Shown here piece after piece: positions 1 to 6,179 of a DNA stretch of 6,179 bases. This DNA is from an uncultured Collinsella sp. GTDB taxonomy: Bacteria > Actinomycetota > Coriobacteriia > Coriobacteriales > Coriobacteriaceae. The stretch's first letter is position 1, and the number at the start of each line of letters is the position of its first letter. The notes beneath the pieces were generated by a model, which saw only the letters and a program-made list of their open reading frames with translations, did not search any database and was not told the origin of the DNA. The stretch covers positions 1 to 6,179 of the forward strand of contig URGY01000107.1 of the NCBI GenBank assembly GCA_900547505.1. Direction: 5' to 3'. Both the position numbers and the translations under genes were made by a program.

Positions 1-48
1 CGAGATGCAGCGTAGTCTCGTGGGCTCGGAGATGTGTATAAGAGACAG
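1..48 (+). other. Illumina Nextera i7 adapter (sequencing artefact)
   Basis: This is library adapter, not genome. Bases 15-48 match the 34-nt Nextera read-2 transposase adapter, ending in the 19-bp Tn5 mosaic end at 30-48 (AGATGTGTATAAGAGACAG). Bases 1-6 (CGAGAT) are the 3' end of the P7 primer. Bases 7-14 (GCAGCGTA) sit where the 8-nt i7 index belongs and match, from memory, Nextera XT index N721 in primer orientation. Genomic sequence begins at 49. Translated, the adapter gives the well-known contaminant peptide containing SLVGSEMCIRDS, so an ORF that appears to start at base 5 has a false N-terminus. Confidence 0.97.
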
Positions 49-49
49 C

Positions 50-457
50 GGTATCTCCGTTCTCATGGCTAACACCGGCCTCGACGTCTACGTCCTTGAC
101 GCTGCAGCCAAGGCCCTGGCTGGCCTGTCCGGCGTGATCTTCGCTCCCATGAGCTTCCTGGTCTACTTCGGCCTGTCCTTCCTGATCCCCTCGACCTCTG
201 GTATGGCCACCGTTTCCATGCCCATCATGGGACCGCTGGCTGTTAAGCTCGGCTTCTCGCCTGAGGTCATGGTCATGATCTTCTCCTCTGCCATCGGCGT
301 TGTGAACCTGTTCACCCCGACCTCCGGCGCCATCATGGGCGGTCTCGCCCTGGCCAAGATCGAGTGGACGACCTGGCTCAAGTTTGCCCTTAAGCTCATC
401 GTCGCGCTCTCCGTCGTCTGCGCCATTATCCTGACCGTCGCCTGCGTGATGCTCTAA
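50..457 (+). CDS. YfcC/DcuC-like membrane carrier, 5'-truncated (last 135 residues)
   Basis: This is the C-terminal part of an integral membrane transporter of the YfcC / C4-dicarboxylate anaerobic carrier (DcuC-like, ion-transporter superfamily) group. The full protein would be a polytopic cytoplasmic-membrane permease of roughly 450-500 residues. Counting from the first genomic codon (50-52), the fragment is almost entirely hydrophobic. It carries two hairpin-type motifs usual in this group, PSTSG at residues 47-51 and TPTSG at 89-93, followed by an amphipathic stretch and a last membrane helix at about 110-134. It ends in TAA at 455-457. The substrate cannot be told: YfcC relatives are annotated as carriers of C4-dicarboxylates, amino acids or peptides. 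The gene is cut by the contig end, not by a mutation, and the residues translated from bases 5-49 are adapter. The family call is firm, the substrate is unknown. Confidence 0.85.
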   Translation, partial: GISVLMANTGLDVYVLDAAAKALAGLSGVIFAPMSFLVYFGLSFLIPSTSGMATVSMPIMGPLAVKLGFSPEVMVMIFSSAIGVVNLFTPTSGAIMGGLALAKIEWTTWLKFALKLIVALSVVCAIILTVACVML

Positions 458-543
458 GTACCCAACGGGTACCCCACGGAAACCTTGACGATCCTGTAGA
501 GGATCACCTGGTCATCGTCTGTCCGGTGGGGTCAACCCACCGG
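458..543 (+). other. 3' untranslated stretch with small hairpins
   Basis: Directly after the carrier stop are a 6-bp inverted repeat (GTACCC 458-463 / GGGTAC 467-472), a 5-bp one (GATCC 490-494 / GGATC 501-505) and a perfect 8-bp hairpin (CCGGTGGG 523-530 / CCCACCGG 536-543, loop of 5). None is followed by a T-run. ACCCCAC at 471-477 can also pair with GTGGGGT at 526-532, so alternative folds exist. These probably stabilise the mRNA 3' end ahead of the terminator at 560; no further role can be supported. Confidence 0.45.
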
Positions 544-559
544 TAGACTCCTACCTTTA

Positions 560-600
560 GCCCCCTCCCGTTCCGTGCGCGGGAGGGGGCGCTCTTGTGT
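560..600 (+). terminator. Intrinsic terminator of the carrier gene
   Basis: A perfect 11-bp GC-rich stem pairs 560-570 with 580-590 around a 9-nt loop (571-579). It is followed by a mixed, T-containing tract (GCTCTTGTGTT). The U-tract is poor but the stem is very strong, and its place about 100 nt after the carrier stop suits a terminator. Confidence 0.7.
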
Positions 601-626
601 TCCGGCGTTTTACCAAACGCCGGAAC
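599..626. repeat. Perfect 12-bp inverted repeat with tetraloop
   Basis: GTTCCGGCGTTT (599-610) is the exact reverse complement of 615-626, separated by TACC. It starts inside the weak T-tract of the preceding terminator. No T-run follows on either strand, so it is not an obvious second terminator. It may be a repetitive extragenic palindrome or an RNA-stabilising hairpin. Confidence 0.6.
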
Positions 627-638
627 CGCTCGACGCTG

Positions 639-738
639 CAAGCCCGCCAGAGCGGCAATCTGACGTTCAATCGTCGGGCATGGCCAAAAGGCCTATGCCC
701 TCCTCTTTCACGTCACCTTGCTCGCTCTGGCGGGCTTT
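639..738. repeat. ~100-bp palindromic element with 15-bp terminal inverted repeats
   Basis: The outer arms AAGCCCGCCAGAGCG (640-654) and CGCTCTGGCGGGCTT (723-737) are perfect reverse complements. Inside, TGACGT (661-666) pairs with ACGTCA (710-715), and GGGCATGGCC (676-685) pairs with 690-700 around an AAAA loop with one bulged T. The whole folds as one nested stem. CGCTG occurs just outside both ends (634-638 and 739-743), as a 5-bp target-site duplication would. No ORF with recognisable homology lies within it. It may be a small non-autonomous mobile element (MITE- or REP-like) or a structured RNA; sequence alone does not decide. Confidence 0.6.
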
Positions 739-811
739 CGCTGACTTATGCTCCACCTGCGACGTTTCCATTATTGATACAAAGGCCAGGTTTGTTTGAA
801 CCAAAAAGGGG

Positions 812-880
812 AAGTTGCGGTGGAATAGTTCCCGTTTGGCCGTCTTGAGGGGTTAAACAGGAACTATTTCACCGCAACTT
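812..880 (+). repeat. 69-nt near-perfect hairpin (29 of 30 positions paired)
   Basis: Bases 812-841 pair with 851-880 around a 9-nt loop (842-850), with a single mismatch (C833/A859). Three pairs are G-U wobbles (823/869, 838/854, 839/853), and all have G on the left arm and T on the right. They therefore pair only in RNA copied as the + strand sequence; the other strand would have C/A mismatches. This points to a structure kept as RNA. No T-run follows (ATCGATGG), so it is not a standard terminator. It is probably a dispersed intergenic repeat or a small structured RNA. Confidence 0.6.
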
Positions 881-919
881 ATCGATGGCGTGTTTGGTTG
901 GTGCCTGTTGATGGTCTGG

Positions 920-948
920 GTATCGGGGAGGGCGGGCTCCGTTATAAT
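920..948 (+). promoter_or_regulatory. Promoter of the DUF1846 gene
   Basis: A perfect -10 hexamer TATAAT lies at 943-948. No good -35 is found at the 17-bp spacing (920-925 reads GTATCG), and TTGATG at 908-913 is too far away. Transcription would start near 955, giving a leader of about 33 nt before the ATG at 988. Confidence 0.6.
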
Positions 949-987
949 CGCCTAGAACATTAAATGGAAACGGGACGGGAGCCATAT

Positions 988-2469
988 ATGCGCCAGGGTT
1001 TCGACAACGCGAAGTATATCGAGCTGCAGGCTGCTCACATTAAGGAGCGCATCTCGCAGTTTGGTGGCAAGCTCTATTTGGAGTTTGGCGGTAAGCTGTT
1101 CGATGACTATCATGCGAGCCGCGTGCTGCCGGGTTTTGAACCGGACAGCAAGTTCCGCATGCTCAAGAGCATCGCCGACGATGTCGAGGTTATCATCGCG
1201 ATCAACGCGAACCACATCGAGAAAAACAAGGCTCGTGGTGACCTCGGCATTACCTATGACGAGGATGTGCTGCGCCTGGTTGACCTGTTTCGCGGCAACG
1301 GCTTTGCTGTCGCGGCTGTGGTCATCACCCAGTACGCCGGCCAGCCCGCTGCCGATGTGTTCCGCAACCGCCTGAACGCGCTCGGTATTCCCGCCAAGCT
1401 GCACTATCCCATCGAGGGGTATCCGCACGATGTCGATCTGATCGTGTCCGACGATGGCTACGGCAAGAACGAGTTTGTCGAGACCACGCGTCCGCTCGTT
1501 GTCGTGACGGCACCCGGCCCCGGCTCGGGCAAGCTCGCCACTTGCCTCTCGCAGCTGTATCACGAGCATAAGCACGGTACCGCCGCCGGCTATGCCAAGT
1601 TTGAGACCTTCCCGGTCTGGAATCTTCCTCTGACGCATCCGGTCAATATTGCCTACGAGGCCGCCACGGCTGACCTCGACGATGCCAATATCATCGATTC
1701 GTTCCACCTTGAGGCCTACAACAAGACCACGGTCAACTACAACCGCGACGTCGAGGCCTTCCCGGTAGTCCGTGCCCTGATGGAAAAGATCCTGGGCAAG
1801 AGCCCCTACCAGAGCCCTACGGACATGGGCGTCAATATGGTCGGCTTTGCCATCACCGATGACGATGCCTGCCGCGACGCTTCCAAGATGGAGATCGTCC
1901 GCCGCTACTTTACCGCGGTCGAAAATGTGCGCCGTACCGGCGTGGGCGATGAGCAAGTCGACCGTCTCAAGATCATTATGAAGAAAGCCGGCATCGATAA
2001 GAACTACTCACCGGCGCGCTCGGCGGCCCTCACCAGGGAGCAGCTGACGGGTGGTCCCGTGGGTGCCATGGTTATGCCCGATGGCTCCGTGGTGACCGGC
2101 AAGACTTCCACGCGCCTGGGCGCTGCGAGCTCGCTCATCATGAATGCACTTAAGCATGTCTCGGGCGTCGACCTTGAGCTCGAGGTCATTAGCGATGAGG
2201 CGATCGAGCCCATCAGCAAGCTCAAGACGCATTTCCTGGGCAGCAAAAACCCGCGCCTCCACACCGACGAGACGCTTATGGCGCTGTCGATCACCTCGGC
2301 CACGAGTGAGACGGCCGCTCGCGTCCTTTCGGGCCTGGAGCAGCTGCGCGGTTGCGATGCCTTCTTTAGCGTGATTATCTCGCCGACGGACGAGACGGTA
2401 CTGCGCAAACTGGGTATCAACGTGTGCTGCGAGCCCAAGTTTGAGCGCCGCGGTTTCTTCCATCGCTAA
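988..2469 (+). CDS. DUF1846 (UPF0371) family protein, 493 aa
   Basis: This is a full-length member of the DUF1846/UPF0371 family, soluble cytosolic proteins of about 500 residues whose biochemical function is not established. The family hallmarks are visible: FGGKLYLEFGGKLFDDYHASRV within residues 25-46, the PIEGYPHDVDL region at 141-151, a glycine-rich APGPGSGK at 175-182, a YNKTTVNYNRD block at 244-254, and the C-terminal CCEPKFERRGFFHR. The glycine-rich stretch recalls a nucleotide-binding P-loop but is not a canonical Walker A. Older 'ATP-dependent peptidase' labels for this family lack support, as I recall from its Pfam description. I chose ATG 988 over an upstream in-frame ATG at 964. 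GGGAG at 977-981 is correctly spaced from 988, while 964 has no SD and would add eight residues foreign to the family. The gene stands alone between its own -10 box and a terminator. No signal peptide or membrane segment is seen. Confidence 0.93.
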   Translation: MRQGFDNAKYIELQAAHIKERISQFGGKLYLEFGGKLFDDYHASRVLPGFEPDSKFRMLKSIADDVEVIIAINANHIEKNKARGDLGITYDEDVLRLVDLFRGNGFAVAAVVITQYAGQPAADVFRNRLNALGIPAKLHYPIEGYPHDVDLIVSDDGYGKNEFVETTRPLVVVTAPGPGSGKLATCLSQLYHEHKHGTAAGYAKFETFPVWNLPLTHPVNIAYEAATADLDDANIIDSFHLEAYNKTTVNYNRDVEAFPVVRALMEKILGKSPYQSPTDMGVNMVGFAITDDDACRDASKMEIVRRYFTAVENVRRTGVGDEQVDRLKIIMKKAGIDKNYSPARSAALTREQLTGGPVGAMVMPDGSVVTGKTSTRLGAASSLIMNALKHVSGVDLELEVISDEAIEPISKLKTHFLGSKNPRLHTDETLMALSITSATSETAARVLSGLEQLRGCDAFFSVIISPTDETVLRKLGINVCCEPKFERRGFFHR

Positions 2470-2503
2470 GTTTGAAGCACCGCGGTAATTGCATTGCATT
2501 TTG

Positions 2504-2536
2504 GCCGTATCGGGTTAGCGCCCGGTACGGCTTTTT
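2504..2536 (+). terminator. Intrinsic terminator after the DUF1846 gene
   Basis: GCCGTATCGGG (2504-2514) pairs with CCCGGTACGGC (2521-2531) as an 11-bp stem with one G-U pair and a 6-nt loop. TTTTT follows at 2532-2536. It lies 34 nt after the stop codon and is a textbook rho-independent terminator. Confidence 0.92.
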
Positions 2537-2600
2537 GATCAATAAAGCGCCTATTTCGGCGAAAAATAGCTGTTTACCTGCCTAGAAACAATTTGAGCGG

Positions 2601-2608
2601 TATACAAT
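2601..2608 (+). promoter_or_regulatory. Possible -10 region upstream of the winged-helix gene
   Basis: TATACAAT at 2601-2608 contains two overlapping -10-like hexamers (TATACA and TACAAT). No convincing -35 lies at the right distance; TTTACC at 2573-2578 is 22-24 bp upstream. A start near 2614 would give a leader of about 110 nt before the ATG at 2726, long enough to hold the small ORF at 2643. Confidence 0.4.
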
Positions 2609-2642
2609 AACCGTAACTGTTTCATCCTTAGCGGGATGCCGC

Positions 2643-2696
2643 ATGATGGATATTACCTGCCATCGTGAGGTGTGTCGGTCGCGCACGGCGCGTTAG
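2643..2696 (+). CDS. Possible 17-codon leader ORF
   Basis: ATG 2643 to TAG 2694-2696 encodes MMDITCHREVCRSRTAR, a basic peptide with two Cys and five Arg in 17 residues. GCGGGA at 2630-2635 is a weak SD at plausible spacing. The start codon can be folded into a 7-bp hairpin (2643-2649 with 2660-2666, one G-U pair). The stop is 29 nt before the ATG of the winged-helix gene, and a downstream GTG at 2672 that could start a longer form of that gene overlaps this ORF. It may be a regulatory leader peptide or chance; an ORF this short is not significant by itself. Confidence 0.25.
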   Translation: MMDITCHREVCRSRTAR

Positions 2697-2725
2697 ATGC
2701 TCGTGCTCGGTTTGAGGAGGCTGCT

Positions 2726-3064
2726 ATGGCGGGCAAGGGTCGTGCGAGTGTCAACGATATGAAGCGTGTCGAGGTGCTGGTGTTGATGGAGATCGACCAG
2801 CAAACCGAAGACAATGGCGGGCCGTATGGTTTCTCGCGCAAAACGCTTGCCGAGCGCGTGGGGGTTTCGCCGTATCGTGCCCGCGCCGCAATCGATCGCT
2901 TGGATTCCGAAGGCATGATTGATGTCGTCTCGCGTTATAGCGACGACGGCGGTCAGCTTGCAAATGGCATTTGCCTCACCGAACGTGGCGAGTGGTATCT
3001 TGAGGGCGTCCGTACCGGCATGCTCGTTCAAGAAATGCTTGAGGACGAGGCTGCTGATCGATAG
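2726..3064 (+). CDS. Small winged-helix DNA-binding protein, 112 aa
   Basis: This is a probable cytosolic DNA-binding regulator of the winged helix-turn-helix type; its targets are unknown. After an N-terminal helix (about residues 9-27), residues 36-62 (FSRKTLAERVGV, then SPYRARAAIDRLDSEG) form a helix-turn-helix in which YRARAAIDRL is the likely recognition helix. Residues 64-84 make the wing and LTERGEWYLEG (84-94) is the helix seen after the wing in MarR- and PadR-like proteins. An acidic tail ends the protein. It has no ligand-binding domain or metal-binding cysteine cluster. ATG 2726 is preferred because GAGGAGG at 2714-2720 is a near-perfect SD at 5 nt. An in-frame GTG at 2672 would add 18 residues but lacks an SD. 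The gene is transcribed alone between two terminators. I cannot assign it to a named family. Confidence 0.85.
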   Translation: MAGKGRASVNDMKRVEVLVLMEIDQQTEDNGGPYGFSRKTLAERVGVSPYRARAAIDRLDSEGMIDVVSRYSDDGGQLANGICLTERGEWYLEGVRTGMLVQEMLEDEAADR

Positions 3065-3088
3065 CAGCATGTAACCCTTGCCATAGCG

Positions 3089-3121
3089 ACGCCGCCTGGG
3101 AAACCGGGCGGCGTTTTGTTT
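3089..3121 (+). terminator. Intrinsic terminator after the winged-helix gene
   Basis: An 11-bp stem (3089-3099 with 3104-3114, one G-U pair) is capped by a GAAA tetraloop (3100-3103). The T-rich tract TTTTGTTT (3114-3121) follows. It lies 24 nt after the stop codon and separates this gene from pyrG. Confidence 0.92.
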
Positions 3122-3155
3122 CAAGATTGAGAAATGCAATCGCACGCGAGAAAAA

Positions 3156-3187
3156 TTGCGAACGGTTCGCGGTGCGAGTATTACAAT
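3156..3187 (+). promoter_or_regulatory. pyrG promoter with an overlapping dyad
   Basis: TTGCGA (3156-3161) as -35 lies 17 bp from TATTAC (3179-3184); the alternative -10, TACAAT (3182-3187), fits its consensus better but has a 20-bp spacer. A perfect 6-1-6 palindrome, GCGAAC G GTTCGC (3158-3170), overlaps the -35, where a repressor could block RNA polymerase. The half-sites resemble the CGAAC/GTTCG of Gram-positive LexA boxes, but the 1-bp spacing is wrong for LexA. No regulator can be named. Confidence 0.5.
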
Positions 3188-3192
3188 GAAGA

Positions 3193-3224
3193 CCCGTAAG
3201 ATGTGGATAAACAACTTCTACGGG
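3193..3224 (+). promoter_or_regulatory. Hairpin in the pyrG leader
   Basis: CCCGTA (3193-3198) pairs with TACGGG (3219-3224) near the expected 5' end of the pyrG mRNA, ahead of the weak SD (AGGT, 3231-3234). No T-run follows, so it is not an attenuator by itself. It may protect the 5' end or affect ribosome access. Confidence 0.35.
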
Positions 3225-3236
3225 AAGTGCAGGTAA

Positions 3237-4904
<1,668 letters not shown>

Positions 4905-4906
4905 GG

Positions 4907-5848
4907 GTGCCGGAGAACCAAGAACATACCGAAGCTACTCCCTCGTCGCTCGCTGTGGTGGCGGGGGAGTATCTCGATTACCTTGCGGTCGAGCGGGGTT
5001 TGGCGCGCAATACGATTGCGGCCTACCGTCGTGACCTGACGACGTACTGCGCCTATCTGGAGCGGGCGGGCATTGTGTCTTTTGAAGAGGTGACCCGTCA
5101 GGTCGTGGAGGACTTTGTTGCCGATCGCCGCGACGGAGGCTATTCCGACGCCTCGGTGGAGCGCGCGCTTGCTGCCGTGAAGGGCCTGCATGCCTTTTTG
5201 GTGCGCGATGGGGCCGTGGCCCAAAACCCGACGGCGGCGTTGCGCCTGCCCAAAAAGGCAGATCGCCTGCCGGAATACCTTTCGGTGGAGGATGTCTCAG
5301 CACTGCTCGATCAAGACTTTCCCGAGGGCGAGATGGGACTGCGCGACCATGCCATCTTGGAAGTGCTCTACGGATGCGGTTTGCGTGTGAGTGAGCTGGT
5401 TGGGCTCGATGTGGGCGATATCCATATTGACGATGGCTTTGTACTCGTTCGCGGTAAGGGCTCAAAGGAACGCCTGTCCCCACTGGTGGGAAGCGCGGCG
5501 CGAGCTCTGACGCTCTATGTAACTGAGGGACGTTCTCACTTGGCGGCCCATGCCCGCGGAACCGAGACCTCGGCGGTCTTTTTAAATAAGAACGGACGTC
5601 GTCTGTCGCGCCAGGCCGTGCATGCGATATGCGAGCGGTATGGGCGTCAGGTGGGGCTGGTGGGGCTCCATCCCCATACCTTGCGCCACTCCTTTGCCAC
5701 CCATATGCTTGCGGGCGGCGCAGACCTCCGTGTGCTACAGGAGATCTTGGGGCATGCCGATATATCGACCACGCAGGTCTACACGCATGTCGATCGTACG
5801 CAACTGACCGAGGTCTATCTGGCGGCGCACCCGCTGGCACATCGTTAA
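4907..5848 (+). CDS. xerD: Tyrosine recombinase XerD, 313 aa
   Basis: XerD is the site-specific recombinase that, with XerC, resolves chromosome dimers at dif during cell division. The N-terminal core-binding (SAM-like) domain spans about 20-110 (EYLDYLAVERGLARNTIAAY). The catalytic domain holds the complete set: Arg160 (GCGLRVSEL), Lys184 (GKGSKERL), His257 and Arg260 (HTLRH), His283 (LGHADISTTQ) and the nucleophile Tyr292 (VYTHV). Spacing matches Escherichia coli XerD throughout, and ISTTQVYTHV favours XerD/XerC over phage integrases. Of the two, XerD is preferred because it follows pyrG, as in other actinobacteria. The start is GTG 4907, two bases after the pyrG TAA. TAAGG lies directly against it with no proper spacing, so translation probably depends on termination-reinitiation. 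GTG codons at 4955 and 4958 are alternatives but lack an SD. A strong terminator follows. Confidence 0.95.
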   Translation: MPENQEHTEATPSSLAVVAGEYLDYLAVERGLARNTIAAYRRDLTTYCAYLERAGIVSFEEVTRQVVEDFVADRRDGGYSDASVERALAAVKGLHAFLVRDGAVAQNPTAALRLPKKADRLPEYLSVEDVSALLDQDFPEGEMGLRDHAILEVLYGCGLRVSELVGLDVGDIHIDDGFVLVRGKGSKERLSPLVGSAARALTLYVTEGRSHLAAHARGTETSAVFLNKNGRRLSRQAVHAICERYGRQVGLVGLHPHTLRHSFATHMLAGGADLRVLQEILGHADISTTQVYTHVDRTQLTEVYLAAHPLAHR

Positions 5849-5881
5849 CACATCGCTGGCCTGCATATTTATAGGTATTTG

Positions 5882-5951
5882 GGGACGGGCCCCAGATTGC
5901 CGCGGCGTGCTTTTGCGTGCGCATGGGCAATCTGGGGCCCGTCCCATTTTT
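5882..5951 (+). terminator. Long terminator hairpin after xerD
   Basis: A perfect 20-bp inverted repeat (5882-5901 with 5926-5945) encloses a 24-nt loop containing GCGTGC twice. A single A and five Ts (5947-5951) follow. It lies 33 nt after the xerD stop and should end the pyrG-xerD transcript. The stem is about twice the length of the other terminators here and carries GGGACGGGCCCC, like a repetitive palindrome recruited as a terminator. Confidence 0.85.
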
Positions 5952-6043
5952 CGCCACTTGTCGTCGCGGTGGTGGGCCGAATGTGCCTTGGGTGGGGGAG
6001 TTTGGGGGCGATGTGAACGGCATGTAAAGGGACGCAAAAATCG

Positions 6044-6069
6044 CCTCAAGGTCAACTTGAAGGTTGAGG
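6044..6069. promoter_or_regulatory. Interrupted dyad, possible operator
   Basis: CCTCAA (6044-6049) and TTGAGG (6064-6069) are exact reverse complements 14 bp apart. Inside them, CTCAAG and CTTGAAG form an imperfect second dyad. CTCAAG-N5-CTTGA symmetry resembles operators bound by MerR-family activators in promoter spacers. No good -35/-10 pair frames it, so the role is uncertain. Confidence 0.3.
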
Positions 6070-6072
6070 TTG

Positions 6073-6106
6073 AACGGCGGGGTGCCACAGGTGGCATCCC
6101 GCCGTT
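6073..6106 (+). repeat. 16-bp hairpin without U-tract
   Basis: AACGGCGGGGTGCCAC (6073-6088) pairs with GTGGCATCCCGCCGTT (6091-6106) with one G-U pair (6082/6097), which can form only in + strand RNA. The innermost pair must open to leave a CAGG loop. GCTGTAAA follows with no T-run, so termination would be poor. It could be part of a leader RNA or a repeat. Confidence 0.5.
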
Positions 6107-6111
6107 GCTGT

Positions 6112-6131
6112 AAACACAACATATTGTGTTT
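6112..6131. promoter_or_regulatory. AT-rich 8-bp palindrome, possible operator
   Basis: AAACACAA (6112-6119) and TTGTGTTT (6124-6131) are exact reverse complements around CATA. The 20-bp symmetric AT-rich site has the shape of a dimeric repressor operator. It could also act as a weak terminator hairpin, with Ts at 6129-6132. The gene it would control lies outside the window. Confidence 0.4.
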
Positions 6132-6179
6132 TCGAACATATGCTTGGGGGTGTTTTGCAATATATGGTGGGTGGAGTGG

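Larger units (their letters stand above)
5849..6179. other. Non-coding tail, 331 bases
   Basis: No convincing gene lies between the xerD stop and the window end. The stretch holds the long terminator hairpin, about 90 bases (5952-6043) without clear structure, and then three dyads at 6044-6131. ORFs here on either strand lack recognisable domains, cross the hairpins and are mostly shadows of xerD. The tail is probably the upstream control region of a gene beyond the window. Confidence 0.6.

Noticed and set aside
575..848. Two overlapping small + strand ORFs (74 and 83 codons)
   Set aside because: They begin in the terminator hairpin and cross the palindromic elements, with no SD and no recognisable protein features.
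639..880. CRISPR array or T-box/riboswitch
   Set aside because: The repeats are inverted, not direct and regularly spaced, and no T-box consensus or known riboswitch core is visible.
952..1956. 334-codon minus-strand frame opposite the DUF1846 gene
   Set aside because: It is a shadow of a conserved + strand family protein and runs through that gene's promoter region; no domain recognised.
4907..5848. Phage or transposon integrase marking an integrated element
   Set aside because: The motifs and position after pyrG fit the housekeeping XerD, and no att-like repeat, tRNA or phage gene is nearby.
5907..6113. 68-codon + strand ORF in the tail
   Set aside because: Its start is inside the xerD terminator loop and its end crosses the 16-bp hairpin; composition is not protein-like.
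4935..6122. 395-codon minus-strand frame opposite xerD and the tail
   Set aside because: It is low-complexity, rich in Pro and Arg, and runs across the long terminator and the tail hairpins; xerD on the + strand has the full catalytic set.

Overview
The window looks like the end of an assembled contig from a moderately GC-rich actinobacterium. The gene content, Shine-Dalgarno use and the pyrG-xerD order fit a gut coriobacterium such as Collinsella. That assignment is inference from protein style and context; no rRNA or other marker gene is present. The first 48 bases are not genomic. They are an Illumina Nextera (Tn5) i7 adapter left on the contig end, so the first gene is cut at base 49 and its apparent N-terminus is adapter translation.

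Layout, all genes on the + strand: (1) 50-457, the C-terminal 135 residues of a YfcC/DcuC-like membrane carrier. (2) 458-942, a non-coding stretch with a run of hairpins: a GC-rich terminator, a perfect 12-bp hairpin, a ~100-bp palindromic element with possible 5-bp flanking repeats, and a 69-nt hairpin of 29 pairs. (3) 988-2469, a DUF1846 (UPF0371) protein of unknown function with its own -10 box, SD and terminator. (4) 2726-3064, a small winged-helix DNA-binding protein with a strong SD, preceded by a possible 17-codon leader ORF and followed by a terminator. (5) 3243-4904, pyrG (CTP synthase), then xerD (4907-5848) starting two bases after the pyrG stop. (6) 5849-6179, a 20-bp-stem terminator followed by three further dyads, probably the control region of a gene beyond the window.

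The genes form four transcription units, most separated by intrinsic terminators. Only pyrG-xerD looks like an operon; it joins the last step of CTP synthesis to chromosome-dimer resolution. In mycobacteria a NUDIX gene lies between the two, and here it is absent. I see no complete mobile element, CRISPR array, tRNA or defence system. The most unusual content is the non-coding hairpin cluster and the adapter artefact, not a new multi-gene system.
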